A DNA stretch of 64,000 nt from Neckera pumila. Taxonomy: Eukaryota; Streptophyta; Bryopsida; Hypnales; Neckeraceae. The stretch's first letter is position 1; the number at the start of each line of letters is the position of its first letter. The stretch covers positions 5,360,711 through 5,424,710 of the forward strand of contig OZ018413.1 in assembly GCA_963969595.1 (NCBI GenBank). The letters are read 5' to 3'. Shown here one piece after another: positions 23,076 to 35,800 of this stretch. The position numbers and the translations under genes are program-made. Below the pieces are notes generated by a model that saw nothing but the letters and a program-made list of their open reading frames with translations, did not search any database and had not been told where the DNA came from.

Positions 23076-26000
23076 CTACCCCTGCAGCTCCTTTTCCTTG
23101 GCCAGGATGCTCTCATTTGCCTCCTCCTTCTTATGCTTTTCCTTCTCCAACAAGTAGAGCCGCTCGGACTCCGGCATGGAGGACATGATGGCCTTGATCC
23201 TTGCACTCAGATCATCAATCTTCTCATACAAGATGTCGCTGGTGAACAGTCCCATGCAGATGAAGGAGATCGTCTCCCAGCTCTCGTACAAGGGCATAAT
23301 AATAATCACCGCGGAGCCGACTGTTCCCCAGATGATGGCAATAGACGCCCAGAACGTGAAGTAGCTCTGGGAGAAGACTTTGGCAGGCAAGGCGAAGATG
23401 GGCCAGATGATGACGATGAGGATGGTGAAGCCGACGCCCCACTTGATGATCCAGTTGCGGGCGTGCTTCAGCTTGGCTTCGCTGTACTCCTCCTCGGGGA
23501 CGTCGGAGGAGTCGATGTCCACCATGGTGATGTGCTTGGTGGAGCTCCAGTCGTAGTTCTGGGGGGAGAGGAAGGAGAAGAGGGCGTGCACCGCGCCGCC
23601 GGTCAGGATGGACACCAAGTTACCCGCGAGCATGGGGGCGTTGCGTTGTGGTGTCTAAGTTGACGCGCTTGTATTGAACCTGTGACAAGTAGGGTTTCTT
23701 AGGGGGGATTTCAGCAGAAAAGAAATTCGAACATGTTGGGGAATTGAAAACAGGAACTGAAAATAGGGTTGCTAAGGAAACGTTGATTAAATAGCACAGA
23801 TTTGGTTTCGATCTGAGCAATTTAGGGCTGAGTAACTCTACACAAAACGCCTCAAAGCAATTTGAACATGCTGGAAAGTTTAGGGCTCGATTTCTTGAGC
23901 ACATTAGGGGTTCATTCTCCAAGAAACTCCTGAAAACAATTTGAAAATGCTAGAAAAATGTAGGGTTTGATTTCTTCAGCAATATAGGGTATATTTTGCT
24001 CGAAACGCCTCAAAACAATGTGAACATGCTGGAAAATTGGGGGTTCGATTTCTTTGGGAGACAACTGTGAATTCTGAAATGGGCGATTGTGAATTCTGAA
24101 GTGATACGATCGTGAATTCTGAGAGTTGAGATGATTGTGAGGAATGGGCGGGCACTGACCTGTGTGACGGTGAGCCATGTGGTGACGCCCGAGAGCATCC
24201 CAATGATAGCTCCCGCCATGGCGCCCTTGGCGTTGGCTTTGCTCCAGAGCAGCAAGAACGCCACCGGCATGACAGCGGAGCCGGTGAACACGCCCATGGC
24301 CAAGTACATCCATCCCAAGGAGACGCCCCCCTTGTTGAGCACAATGGCCAGGACGCCCATGAAGCAGCCGAACACCAGTACCGCCAGGCGCGACACCCAC
24401 AGGATCTGCTTCCCGGTGGCTTTCGGGTTCACATAAGTTCGGTAGATGTCGTACGTGCACAGGGAAGCCACGGCGATCAGCTCCGACGAACCTGGGGATG
24501 TCACAGCCCTGCACCACCATCTCAAATTCGTCACCGAAACTTACTCACTGACCCTTGTCCAAGTTTCTCGACATTGCCAAAATTCGTGTTTACAAGCGTG
24601 ACATTCAAGTTCACAGAGCTCACGAACTAGGAATGATAGAGCATTAGCAGCCGGGATTAGCGAACGTCCAAGTTTCTCGACATTGCCACATTCGTGTGTA
24701 CAAGGCGTGACATTCAAGTGCACAGAGCTTACAAAACCAGAAATGGGAGTGTTCAAATTAGCACCCTGGATTTGCACTTACATGAACAACATGGTGAGAA
24801 GAAGAATTGCGCCGCTCTTGCCCATGAGAGCGGTTGCTGTGGACGGAGGAACGAGACCTTGGTTGGCTTCGTCGGCCGAAATTGGCAAGCCTAGTGCCAA
24901 TGCTCCGAGTCCCAAAGACGTCGCCAGAGAAAACGGCACCGCAAACCACACCAGCCCTCCCAGCAAGTAGCCCTTGTGCGTAGATGAAGGCCTCGCAGCG
25001 ATGGCGCTCATCCAGTAGCCCTGCACCACATAAACCATGTCACAACGTCAATTTCGTTATATTGGCACTTCAACTTTCTATCTGGCGCCTTGAATTTTAT
25101 TTCCACATCAGTCCTAGTTTTTTATTGTCACGATTCTGATTCTCAGAATCGCTCCAATATTGACTTTGCTACTAAGGTGCCCGCCCAGGTGCCCGCTACC
25201 ACGTTTCAAAGTTAGAATTTGCCGCAGTTAGAACTCACAAAGCTGATGCATTCTAAGATGGTATTGCTTCGACAAATCGATGAAGAAAGCTCAGTCACTT
25301 TAGAAAGCTAGCTACCGGCCTGAATGAACTTAAGTTATCGACGAACACGGTGCCGAAGTTGCCAACGATGTTGATGATGCCGAAGACAAGCCCGCCTGTG
25401 CTAAGCATAGTTAGGTAGGAGCCGCCGTTGTTGCCGCTCACAGGCCCACAAGCTTGATTCTCATAGTTGAGAGGAGCCGCGCAGTTAGGATTGTGCACCA
25501 CAGCGCTCAGTTTGTTGTAGAATTCCTTGGGGCTTCCCAGCTTGGCACTCGAGGTGTACACCAAGAAAACAAAATTCACAAGCACCACGTGCACTGCAAG
25601 AAGTTACAAACAACTTCATAATTCGACCAGCTAGCTCTCAAGCATTACTCACTTGAAGCTTTGGCACCCGTTTTCTTGTGGAGGAAATAAGACTCAATCA
25701 ATTATCAACAGTTTCAAAATCATTCCACACAGTTTCGAATCTGGGTATGCGTGTGTTTGCTATGGCTTGGGGGCTTACCAACGACGGAGTGAAGGTAGCT
25801 GGCTAAGAAAGTGGCCTTGAGTCCGGCGTGGAAGGTGTAGACGACGACACCCAAGGGAATGATGGCTGGCGGCGTACAAGTCCACGCCCGTGAGCGCGTT
25901 CACCACGGCGGACCCGCCGAGCAGCAGCATGGCCGTCACAATGACGTTAGTGGCGAAACAGAAGCAAAGGAACACGAGGTGCGCGGCCAGTCCCCATCGC

Positions 26001-26804
26001 GCTCGCACAATCTCGCAAATGGTGTGTGCGGCGGGCGCTTTCCGCTTTATTTCGATGGCCAACACGCCGAACAACAGCACTTGCACCGTTGCGCCGCTCG
26101 CGTACCAGAAAGGACCGCTCACGCCGTATTGCCAGGCCACATTGGAACTCTGCAGAATGGTCGCCGCCCACGTCCACTGCACGCCAAAATAACATGCATC
26201 ACACAAACAAAAACAGCAGGCCTCATTTTTTGAAAACACAACTCAATGTCATCACAAATTAAATTGCAAGCATCAGTCCCTAACCCTTCTGAAAGCCCAT
26301 GTGATCATACAAATTCCAAACATTCTGCTGCAAGCACAAAATACACGACAAGCACACTCACTTGCGAGACGATGACACTCGCAATCAGTCCGGTCTTGAT
26401 GTTCCGTCCAGCAGTGTTGAACCACTCCGAATTGTGTCTGGAGAACACATACCGCTGCTCCAGCCACACCTGCGCACACACAGAATCAAATTAAAACCCA
26501 TCAGCAAAGAGATAGAGACATATCATAAAACTTTCTTAATTTCTCTGTTAGTAGATTCTAATAGAAGATTGTCAAATCTTTGAATAATTTGAAGTTTGTG
26601 GATGTGAGAGATTGATGGTGAAGAGATGATTGGTACCAGAAACGACGTGACTAATGCAAACAAGGCACCGAAGCCCAAAACGACGGCGTAACCGAAGCCT
26701 TGCGACAGCAGCGGCTTGCCTCCGAAGAAACTCTCCTGTCGAGTGCACACTCCCTCGATGACGGAGTAGTACTTCAGTCCCGGCAAGTCGGCCGGACAGG
26801 CCAT
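23076..26804 (-). CDS. DUR3: Urea-proton symporter DUR3, reading frame damaged
   Basis: High-affinity urea/H+ symporter of the sodium:solute symporter family, a multi-pass plasma-membrane protein. Seven exons (minus): 26804-26637, 26469-26362, 26176-25779, 25593-25334, 25020-24782, 24508-24160, 23679-23076. They cover the whole family from MACPADLPG through [71 protein letters not shown] and [19 protein letters not shown] to a charged C-terminal tail; about 708 codons against 694 in Arabidopsis. Three defects are visible. Exon 3 changes frame at 25864, as if two bases were lost. The intron 4 donor reads TTAAGT where GTAAGT is expected (25333). Exon 7 changes frame near 23643, although a later acceptor (exon from 23654) would avoid this. 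The gene is either a recent pseudogene or miscalled sequence. The identity itself is certain. Confidence 0.88.
23815..24057. repeat. Tandem repeat in DUR3 intron 6, about 80 bp units
   Basis: Three imperfect copies share blocks such as AAACGCCTCAAA, CAATTTGAACATGCTGGAAA and TTCGATTTCTT. A short triplet of GTGAATTCTGA follows at 24066-24122. Intron expansion by local duplication is the simplest reading. Confidence 0.65.
24557..24745. repeat. Direct duplication in DUR3 intron 5
   Basis: A unit starting GTCCAAGTTTCTCGACATTG and running through TGACATTCAAGT and CACAGAGCT occurs twice, about 108 bases apart, with small indels. Confidence 0.7.
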
Positions 26805-28465
26805 GGCTGCAGGCTGATCAGCGTGGCGATGGATCCACACGACGAGAATGGTCGACTTCAGTGATGGTAGCGTACCCTTTTATAGTGAAATGAAAGCTCC
26901 AGTGATGGTGGATTGATTCCCAGATTATTGTCCAGTTGCTCCTCGCTCTCGCAGGTACGAAATTATTCCATTAAGCAGTACGTGGGTTACAACAAGCCTG
27001 TCGTCTCTTCCTGTCCTGCGAGAATTATACAAGCTTTGCTCAACCGCTTTGGATTTCACTTCGCGTAATTAATGTTACGAACTCTAGCTCTGAAGGTCTC
27101 GAAGAGAATTTAATTGCTAACTGTGGCAATTGGCAAGATTGACGTGACTGTAGCAAACATGTATGGCTGGACCGCTGGAGAGTTTTACCTACTCGGGGAA
27201 TCTTCGATCTCTTCAGATTTTCACGAAGTCACTTCACGTGCCATCTATACGTGTTCTTATTAATATATCGATTTTCTTTGTTTATATGGTTTCAAATAAC
27301 CCGAGTTCAAGATATTGTAGCTCGTTGCTTTTGATTTGAGGCTTTTAGGTTCCAAAATTTTTCACCGCAGGCAGGCAGTGACTGAGATCAGGCAATGGAT
27401 TGGGCATGAATGGTCGAATAAAGTGCGACAAATTGGATGAAATGATGCGTGCCAAGCTCACTCAGAGATTCCCCCCAAAGCTCTCTATGATGAATATTCT
27501 AACGACCTCAGGACTACTATTCTGGTGTTAATCGTTGGCCAGATTCCGGGTGCAATTAACCAGTGGTACTTGTGGGTACTTGTGGGTACTTGCGGGTACA
27601 GACTTTGTCCCGTACTTGGGCCCCTGAAGTCGCGATTAGCCTCTCTCACTGGCAAGTTCATTAAGTTGCGGCTTCATTGTTCCCCGCATCACGAGTGAAT
27701 CTCGGCAACCACTGCGGCTCCATTTTGTGACATTGTAGAGAGAGAAAATTACAGTCTTGAACTACTGTAGGTAAGGAACGGTTTCGTGAGAGAACGAAAT
27801 CTGATGTGATTCTAACCTGGGTGATAATCAAGAAGTCAGGCTAGGGACTCAGGTTGGAAAATCATTTCTTACATGGAAATGCATGTTTTGGTATTTTTTC
27901 ATCTTCGGTTGCACGGCTTCAAAGATGGGTCAACTTGTACGGTAGAGGAAACACTTCGTACCAACCACAGAATCATTCTCCGGCAACATTTAGTCTCAGA
28001 AAATAGGGACCAATTGCAAGCTGCAAAATGCCTCATGACTGACGTCTTTAGAAATTCCTCCAACCCTCGAGAGTCGAAATCAAGCAGAAGGGTCGGCCGA
28101 CTCCTTCCCAGACTTGGGGATGCGGCGACTGTTCACAAGGACGTCTTCAAGTGGAATTAGAGGCATAAATTTCTTATAATATATAGATTGCGGATCACAC
28201 TTGTAGTGTATTCAGGCCATTGCTTGCAATTTATTTGTGATGTGAATTTTAGTCATAAAAGTGGTATTTTTCTGAATTTGAGTTTAACTAATGCAATGAA
28301 GCTTATCCAGTACACTTTCTACTCAAATTGGAAATTTTGAAAAAAAAATCCTAAATTTCAATATATTATAGCAATATGAACTTTGGATCTATAACCTTGG
28401 TTTGTTGATTTTCTAATTATAGAATGACACGATAACTTTGGTTTATAGCATGGTGTTACACACTA
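26805..28465. other. DUR3 upstream region and intergenic DNA
   Basis: The DUR3 promoter and 5' UTR should lie in the first few hundred bases. A minisatellite of three 11 bp units (TGTGGGTACTT) lies at about 27565-27599. The plus-strand frame 27873-28160 (95 aa) has no recognised domain and is not supported as a gene. Confidence 0.4.
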
Positions 28466-28840
28466 AGGGAGGCGACCCATTGTCGACCATTTAAGCAATT
28501 ACGCATGTTTACAAGGCGAGGTTCTTCAAGGGAGGAATTTTCCCATGTGTAGAAATTGAATTAAGAGGGTTTCCATAATTTTCCAGATTTTTATTTTTCA
28601 AAACATAATTACTACAATTTTTTTTGCTGAAGATTCTATTCAACTTATATTTGTTATATAGACCTTCCTATTTCTGATCAAGGGTTGGTTGCAATATTGA
28701 TCATCTTGTAGCCAATCATAATGCGCCACAATTGCATTGGAAACCGTCCCGCACTAAATGATCGTTTTTCTCTTGCTGAGTGGAAAGAAAACAATCTACA
28801 GAGCGAGAATGGGTAGTGGTCGGGAATGGGTCAAATCCCT
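28466..28840. mobile_element. Inverted-repeat MITE, family B (copy 2)
   Basis: It is flanked by TA on both sides. The left end AGGGAGGCGACCCATT and the interior align with 319-721, including CCTTCCTATTTC and AAGGGTTGGTTGCAA. The right end has decayed (GGGTCAAATCCCT). It is non-coding. Confidence 0.7.
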
Positions 28841-29832
28841 TATGTTATACATCTATAGTAAAAATTATAAATTTTTTTATTGTATTTTGTATTTGATATG
28901 AATTTTCTTCATTTTTTTCCTAAGAAATTCACAGTAATTTAAATTTTTTCCTAAAAAGGTTGAAAATTTTACAACTTGAGACAAACATGTGATTTCATCT
29001 CTAAAAAATAAATATAGAGTATAAAAATTTTCATTCAGTTGGAAAATGGCAAGAAACAAAGTAATGGCAACAACAAAGTAATGGACAGTGAGGCTAGAAC
29101 TCAATGGTCATGGGCTTGTCTTTACAAGGTTAAGAATATAATAACAAGTTGATTTAGTTTTATTACAACTCCCCATGCTTCATACAATATCTGCATTTGT
29201 AATCATCCATTCTTGACATTTAAGAGTCAACTTTGTATAGGCATAGGCAGCAGGAGTCAATTGTAATAATGTTTACTCTATTTGTTGTCTTCATTCAGGA
29301 GCCTTTAATCAATAGAGCTTCAAAATATCTAGATTTCCATTATGATATTTTCCAATTGCGCCTACAAATCTGCAAAATGTTGTTGCATTAGAGCACACCC
29401 TGAACTTGGTAACTTATTTATGATATCTCCTGACGCAACATGAAAATATTAGGCTAATAAGGTAGAGTGTACTGTACAACCTCCAGCACTTGTTCTTTCG
29501 ATATTGTTGCTTTCAAAATAATAATGAGTCCAATATTTCATTACCTGTCGCCAAGCATGACCATAAGAAAAGTACAGTACAGTACAATACTGCACATTGC
29601 AAAGGCCTTGACAGACTTGATAAGAGGAAACCAAGGGTGGGATCACAACAAGGCGAACCGAAAATTAGTTTAAGCTTTGTTCAAGGGAATCAGAAAGCAC
29701 TAGCGGCACTTTGTACAATGCGGATACTTCACGGTACTGATTCCTGTGTAATCAATTTACATCTAGCTACTTAAGTTTTAAAAGAATAAAAGTAGTTGCA
29801 AGCTTTTTTGCTGCCATATCATGTGCCGGTGA
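28841..29832. other. Intergenic DNA and tomosyn 3' flank
   Basis: No separate gene is seen. The 3' UTR of the minus-strand tomosyn gene should lie in the right part. A GTACTGTACAGTAC-like self-complementary run lies near 29468 and 29572-29590. Confidence 0.4.
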
Positions 29833-32800
29833 TTAAAATTCCCACCATTTCCTTCTCTCATATTTCTTGGCAAGTTGTTCAGCTATTGATGCAAAGTTTT
29901 CTGCTCCGGCTTGCATTTCCTCTGTCTTGTCATTTAGAGACTGCATTCCAACAGTATGGCATATGAGGGATTGGTAAGAAATCTAAATTCGTGGCCATGA
30001 AAAAAACCACTACAACGCAAGTTTATAAGGTTTCAGCCAACAGGGTGCCTTCATTAGACTGTTTCAAGAACTGTTTGACATGCCGTTACAATATTCATGA
30101 AAGTCTGATTGTACTGGAACCCTTGTTTCAAAAAGAGCAGGCTAAAAGAGTGTGGCAGAAATAACTGGAAGCATAAGCACAACACTGTCATGGAGAATGT
30201 CGACCACTTCCAAACACGGTTCAACGAAAAATAGAAGAATGCAACAGGCTTGCTTGGAAGTTGGGAAGGTGTTACCTGAAGCTTTTCGCCTCGTTCCATA
30301 AGTTTATCCCTAGCCATTACAGCAGCACTTGCAGCATCCTGCACCAAGTGAACTCATCCTTGAGCAATAAGTTGGGTAATGTAGTGGATGTACAGACATG
30401 AGCAAATACTATAACATCCATTAAGGAAACTCCCTCCAGAGGTATTCTAGAAAACTTAGCCGCATTGAACCCGCCAGTTGCAACGCCACTTAAGCCAGTT
30501 TCTAATGCAAACATTCCCAATTGTAACGTGGATAAGTTTTCTAAAATACCTCTTAGGGGTGGGTTTTCTATTAGTGATATGGGTATTTGAAAAGTCAGGA
30601 ATGAAATTAAGCTTACCACAGCCTTGGGGGCATGACCATAGGCAGCTTTGATTTCATCTGCCGTGCGCTGTCTTGGTTTGCCATCATCTCCGAATAGTTG
30701 AGCTCTGGTGGTTTCTTCGCTGATCACTTCTTTTCCTGGTTACAAAGCACAGGGTCAACACAGACACAATCAGTTCTCTTTCTCCGGGTTCCTGTTAAAT
30801 GGACAGTAACATCAAAATATTAAGTACAGGTTCAACTTGACCACTCCACGGATGTTGCCAGGATGCTGAAAGCAAAAATTAGGAAAACCAGGTCCAGCAG
30901 AAATCTAGGGAGTTGAGGTTCACAGGGGGTTTAGACGCTTTTCGCAGGATTAACCATGACTGCTAAATTAAATTGCTTCATACCAATCACGCGAGGCAAA
31001 AACTGGCAAAAACTGACAAACTACAAACTCTTTCACGCAGGGTGAATGACGCATACCTTTTGGGCTGTTTGTAAGTCTATGAAGAACAATCTTACGGCTA
31101 CTGGGCTCTCCAGAAGCCGTCGGTGAAGAATTTCCATCCGTGTCATCAAGATCGATTAGAATATCATCTGCGTTCAGCACAGGAAGACAATAGCATACAC
31201 AATCAAAACATTAAGCTTGTGAAACCTAACCTATAATCAACACAAAGAGGGATACCCAAGTGTCCTATCCTGGGATCAACTCAAAACTGATTACTTCAAA
31301 AAAATAAGCAAAAACAATTTGCATCAGGAATGGCCTACCAATTTCTAGATCGATGTCCAGGCCCAAAGAGTCTGTTTTGGACAGATCAGAGGGCTGTATT
31401 TCAGGGACCGTAAAAGGTTGAGTTGAAAAAAGTTTGGGCAGCTCCGATGCAGGATGAACAGCAGATTCTTGATCGAGTGCGCTCTTAATAACCCCGAACA
31501 ATCCTTGTTTTTGCCCTGACTGCAATATCATTTGAATTTGTTATTGTTAGAACTGGGGCCAAGTAATCCAATTTCCAAAAATTGCCCTAGGCTAGTCCCA
31601 AAAAGAATAGTCAATTATCACACCAAAGAAAAAGATGCTTCCAAGCTTGTAATTACCCAAAAGATGGTTGCTCTTACCCACTCTCTTATGCATAGGAAGC
31701 ATTTCACAAACAAACGCAAGGATGTCAGCATTCACGCGTACCTTCTTTCGTGGCAAAGAGGTGGCGTATTTCATAGCAGCCTCAGCTGCAGCTCCCAGGT
31801 CCTTGTCATAAAGTCGCGGTGAAGATTCCGGTGCACTAAGAGGGGAACATTGAAAAACCAACGGTATAACGAGGTCAATAATTAGCAATAAATTTCCTGG
31901 TGAGTGAAAAGTGTACAGCAAAGTAGCGAATGGTAAACGGCATTCTTGCGTCTGACTTTCTCGCTAACACCACAAAAATTTATGTACTAAGCATAATTAT
32001 ACATTCACAAATCAGTAAGATTTAAGTGCAAGTGTCAAGGGACTAAACAAATTAAGTAACTCTTTAGTACCTCAAGTCACTATCTTCTGCAAGCACCGAC
32101 AGGTGAATGAGCTCTTTTTCTTCGCTTATCTGCAGCCATAACATTACAAATGGATGAGAACTTATACTCAGTATCTAAGAGGCTAATCAAGTATACAACA
32201 ATGCCTCTGGTTCCAAATCTTAAATCAAAAGGAAGCCACACAGAAAGAACGAAGCATAGTGTACCATAGTTATACGTCCATAGGAAGCAGAACTAAGTGT
32301 CGTCAAGAAACTGGAACTAAGCTCAAGCTGCCAATGTAGGCACTGGGTCAATGTAGTTTCCATCACTATTCGTAGATCAGGAAGTGACCTGCACCGAAAA
32401 AAGTATCAATGCATGAGCAGGTTGAGTATGACAACAGAATTACCTTCAAATACCTATAGATGGGACAAATTTGGTACCACACACTTTCTGAAATTTGTCA
32501 TAATGTTAAACTGTTCAAAAATTTATGATATCATATCACAAATTTATCAAAAAGTATCATTAAGAAAGTTTTACCGTATTTCAAGGTGACCGGACTGGTA
32601 CAGCAGAATCGCGCCGAAAGTGTGCGTAGAAGGGTCTTCAAATGTGGAGGCCCAACAGCAGGAGTGCTCCAATTTTGCTTCTAGCAAAGTATCTCCAATG
32701 CTCTGTTCACCATGAGAACAACCACTGAATCCTTGTGAACATGAATTTCTTCAATATCCACAGCATGCTAACAAGTTGAAATATTGGATGGGCAAAGAAG

Positions 32801-35800
32801 TATTTACTTGCACCCATAAAATCACAAAAGTCTCGCACAAGGAGCTCAAAAAATTGAAGAAAAAGAATGAGCCGAAAAGAATTGCTCGCCTGAGAGGGTG
32901 TGGGGACAAGTTGGATCCAATCTTGTGTACACAAAAATAGGCAGGATCTGGTTTGCGGTGCTTCTAATGACTCTGCACTTGGATCTGGCCCTGCACCTCC
33001 ATCGACAGATGATCTCGTAGAAACGTCTGAAGCAGCCAATTACAAATATACTCAGAGAATTGCAGGAAACAGTCCCATCATTTGGGTAAAGATAATACAC
33101 ACCAACGACATATACACCAAGATCTAAATATTATACAAGTCATGGAAACTTTCAGCTTCAGATGACAATATATCAGTACCAAAACATCGCCATCATTAAC
33201 CCCTAACTCCCAAATGGCCAAAATTTTCATAAGAAAGGCCCAACCCTTCATAAACTGGAAAAGTGGAGAGCAACATGATAAAGGGGAACTGTGAACGAAG
33301 TTCTGCCAAAAATTGCTCACCTAGAACATCAATGCATAGCGTTTGTGAAGGTACTTTAGGCTGCCTCGGCCTTGGACCCAAACACTCGCCAGTAGCCCCG
33401 TCAAGGACAGCGACGGTAGCTTCGTCATTCACTGCGTATAGGACCGTGATAGGACTCGCAGTAGGCTTCGGTAGTTCTGAATTTGGATCCTCCGCTTCAG
33501 AGGACCCAACAGCATCATCTTCTTTGATTGGTTGAGTAACCGCAAATTTCAGGCCAGCGATGCCTGACGAGTTGCCAGGCCAACAGCCAGAGAATAAAAG
33601 CAAGAGATTTTCTGGATCCAAAATCGATATCTACAGACACCACCAGACAAAACAATTCATCAGGATGTGCACGTAACTAAACTCCTTTCATGAATTGCAC
33701 TGACGTGCTCCCCACCAACCAGAAACAGTGCCACATCGATCTTCTGAATAACATGACAAGGATTTCAGCAAAACCTGACAAACCTCTAGTTTAAGGAAGT
33801 TTTAGACAGCAGTAAAAAGAGAACCTTCCCCACAATACATAGAGAGATAGGCCTCTCCAAGATACATTGGGAAGCCTCCACGTAAGCAGTGAAACCATGG
33901 AGAGAACTCCTCATGAATGATGGATAGGATTCTCTGTATGATGATGTCCAAAAGATCCTGAAAGAGTCGAACTCTGTTACATGCTACACTAACCTGCTAG
34001 AGCTTCATGATCAAAACACAATTACAAATTGACTAAAAAGAAGTGATTATCGTTTGAAATAAAGGATGAGTTAGAACATTTCATATACCTTTCCACTTTT
34101 ATCGCCAACTGCAAGGCGATCTAAATCGCCGGAAACAGCAATACTAGTGATGGCAGCTTTATGCAGACTTAGTTCAAGAATGCATTGGTAGCCAGCTGGC
34201 ATGTTCGCAGTCTCTCCTGCAACGAGAAGACGAAGGATCAGAGCATGTACAACCGTGCTACGAAAGCCAGATCCAAATAACAGCAATCTAAACCTACAAG
34301 CACATGAAAGAAAATTTTCACTTAACACTCTAAACCTCAAGTTGTAAACAGAGTAGAGATTACTGACCAGAGCCAGCAGAAGAGTCATTTATGCTCTTGC
34401 ACGACACGTCTTGCGCTTCAGAACTGAGTTTAAATACGTACACCTGAGGAAATGCCACATTATCTAAGGTTATGTTAAATTACCGTAGAAGACAAAAATT
34501 GCTGCTGTTTGTTTCTTAGGGAACTCTCAATTATGCTTAGAAGATGGTACCTTTCCCTCTTGGTCACCATATGCCAAAAGACCAGATTGTTCGTTCAAGA
34601 GCACAGCTGAGACAGGGGCTGAACCTCCATTCGTCTGCAAGAACACAATTCTCAGTCAGCACTCTGTAATGTGAGTAGCACCAAATACGTTTCAGGAGGA
34701 GAAGTAGGATATGCTCTAGAAATTGACATCAAAGAACTGCAATTGTCAATAGTAATTTCAATATAGGTTTATGGAACATTCACCTGAGCATTCACAGTGC
34801 ACAACAAATGAACCGAAGGAGCAGAAGCATCCCAAACTTGAACGCCACCACGCTTGCGCCCTGTTACAAGGAAATGTTTCTGCTTCAAGCTGTCATTGGA
34901 AGGAGACCCTGGACTCATCTGAGTTCCTCCAGAAATAGGCCATTTCGTTCCACAAGCTAGCGTAGGTAAGGGATCTTTCGTCCCTGGGCTTAACTGTCAA
35001 TCATAAATGCCATGTTAGAAGAGGCCTTGTGCAAGTGACACATTGGTATCAAGTCTGTTAGAAGTGGTAGAAGCCGACTAATTTTAGTAGCAAATTCAAT
35101 CCACAACTGAAATATTTGAACAGATACCAGAATTGACCAGATCGTTGAATTGAATCAGTAAAGACACACAATTCACCATCACGATTACACTCATATAATG
35201 ATAATAAACCATAAACATAAACATTTAGTGGATTCCATCATCACCTGAAGCAGTACTCTTGCTGATAATGAGTTTGGTGACACCATGAATACATTGGAAA
35301 AGACGACATCTTTCAGGGGTGATTGCCAAAGAAGTGGCTGCACATAGGCTTGATTCACAGAATCTTCAGCTGAAGGAGTAAAGAAGTGAGAGACAATGCC
35401 AGCACCATCATACATGTGAAGCATCCCAGGTGACGACAGCACCAAGATTGCAGCCACTGGCGTACCCAGGGTGCCACCTGGTCTCGAAAGTGTGACTGCA
35501 TCTGCAAACGGCCCGTGCAGTGGTAGCTCAAGCTGCTGCAAATTCTCACTTCCTTCCCCATCTAACAACACAACCTAAAAAGAAGAAAATTATTGCACAG
35601 ATTAGTAAACCATAAATAGTATCACGGTAAATACCTCATTCCTTATTTCTTAACCCCAAGTGCCCAAACTAGAAATACAAAGTCCATTTTGGAGGCTAAA
35701 TGAAAATTATAGTAACATCGAAAACCCACTTCTATGATTCAGGGTCGTAGGACATGATTTCCTCTTTCCCTAGAATATTCCTAAATGATCTCTTCTAACT

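Noticed and set aside
23133..23663. A 176-codon plus-strand open frame
   Set aside because: It is the antisense of DUR3 exon 7, which has clear family similarity on the minus strand. The opposite frame is acidic low-complexity sequence with no domain.
27873..28160. 95-codon plus-strand open frame
   Set aside because: It has no domain, signal or neighbour relationship, and its composition does not differ from the surrounding intergenic DNA.
33788..33959. Possible cassette exon inside tomosyn intron 13 with about 45 open codons
   Set aside because: The flanking exons join exactly to the family sequence (DKSGK then ISILDPENL). The candidate has a weak GTTCTC donor and would break the frame.
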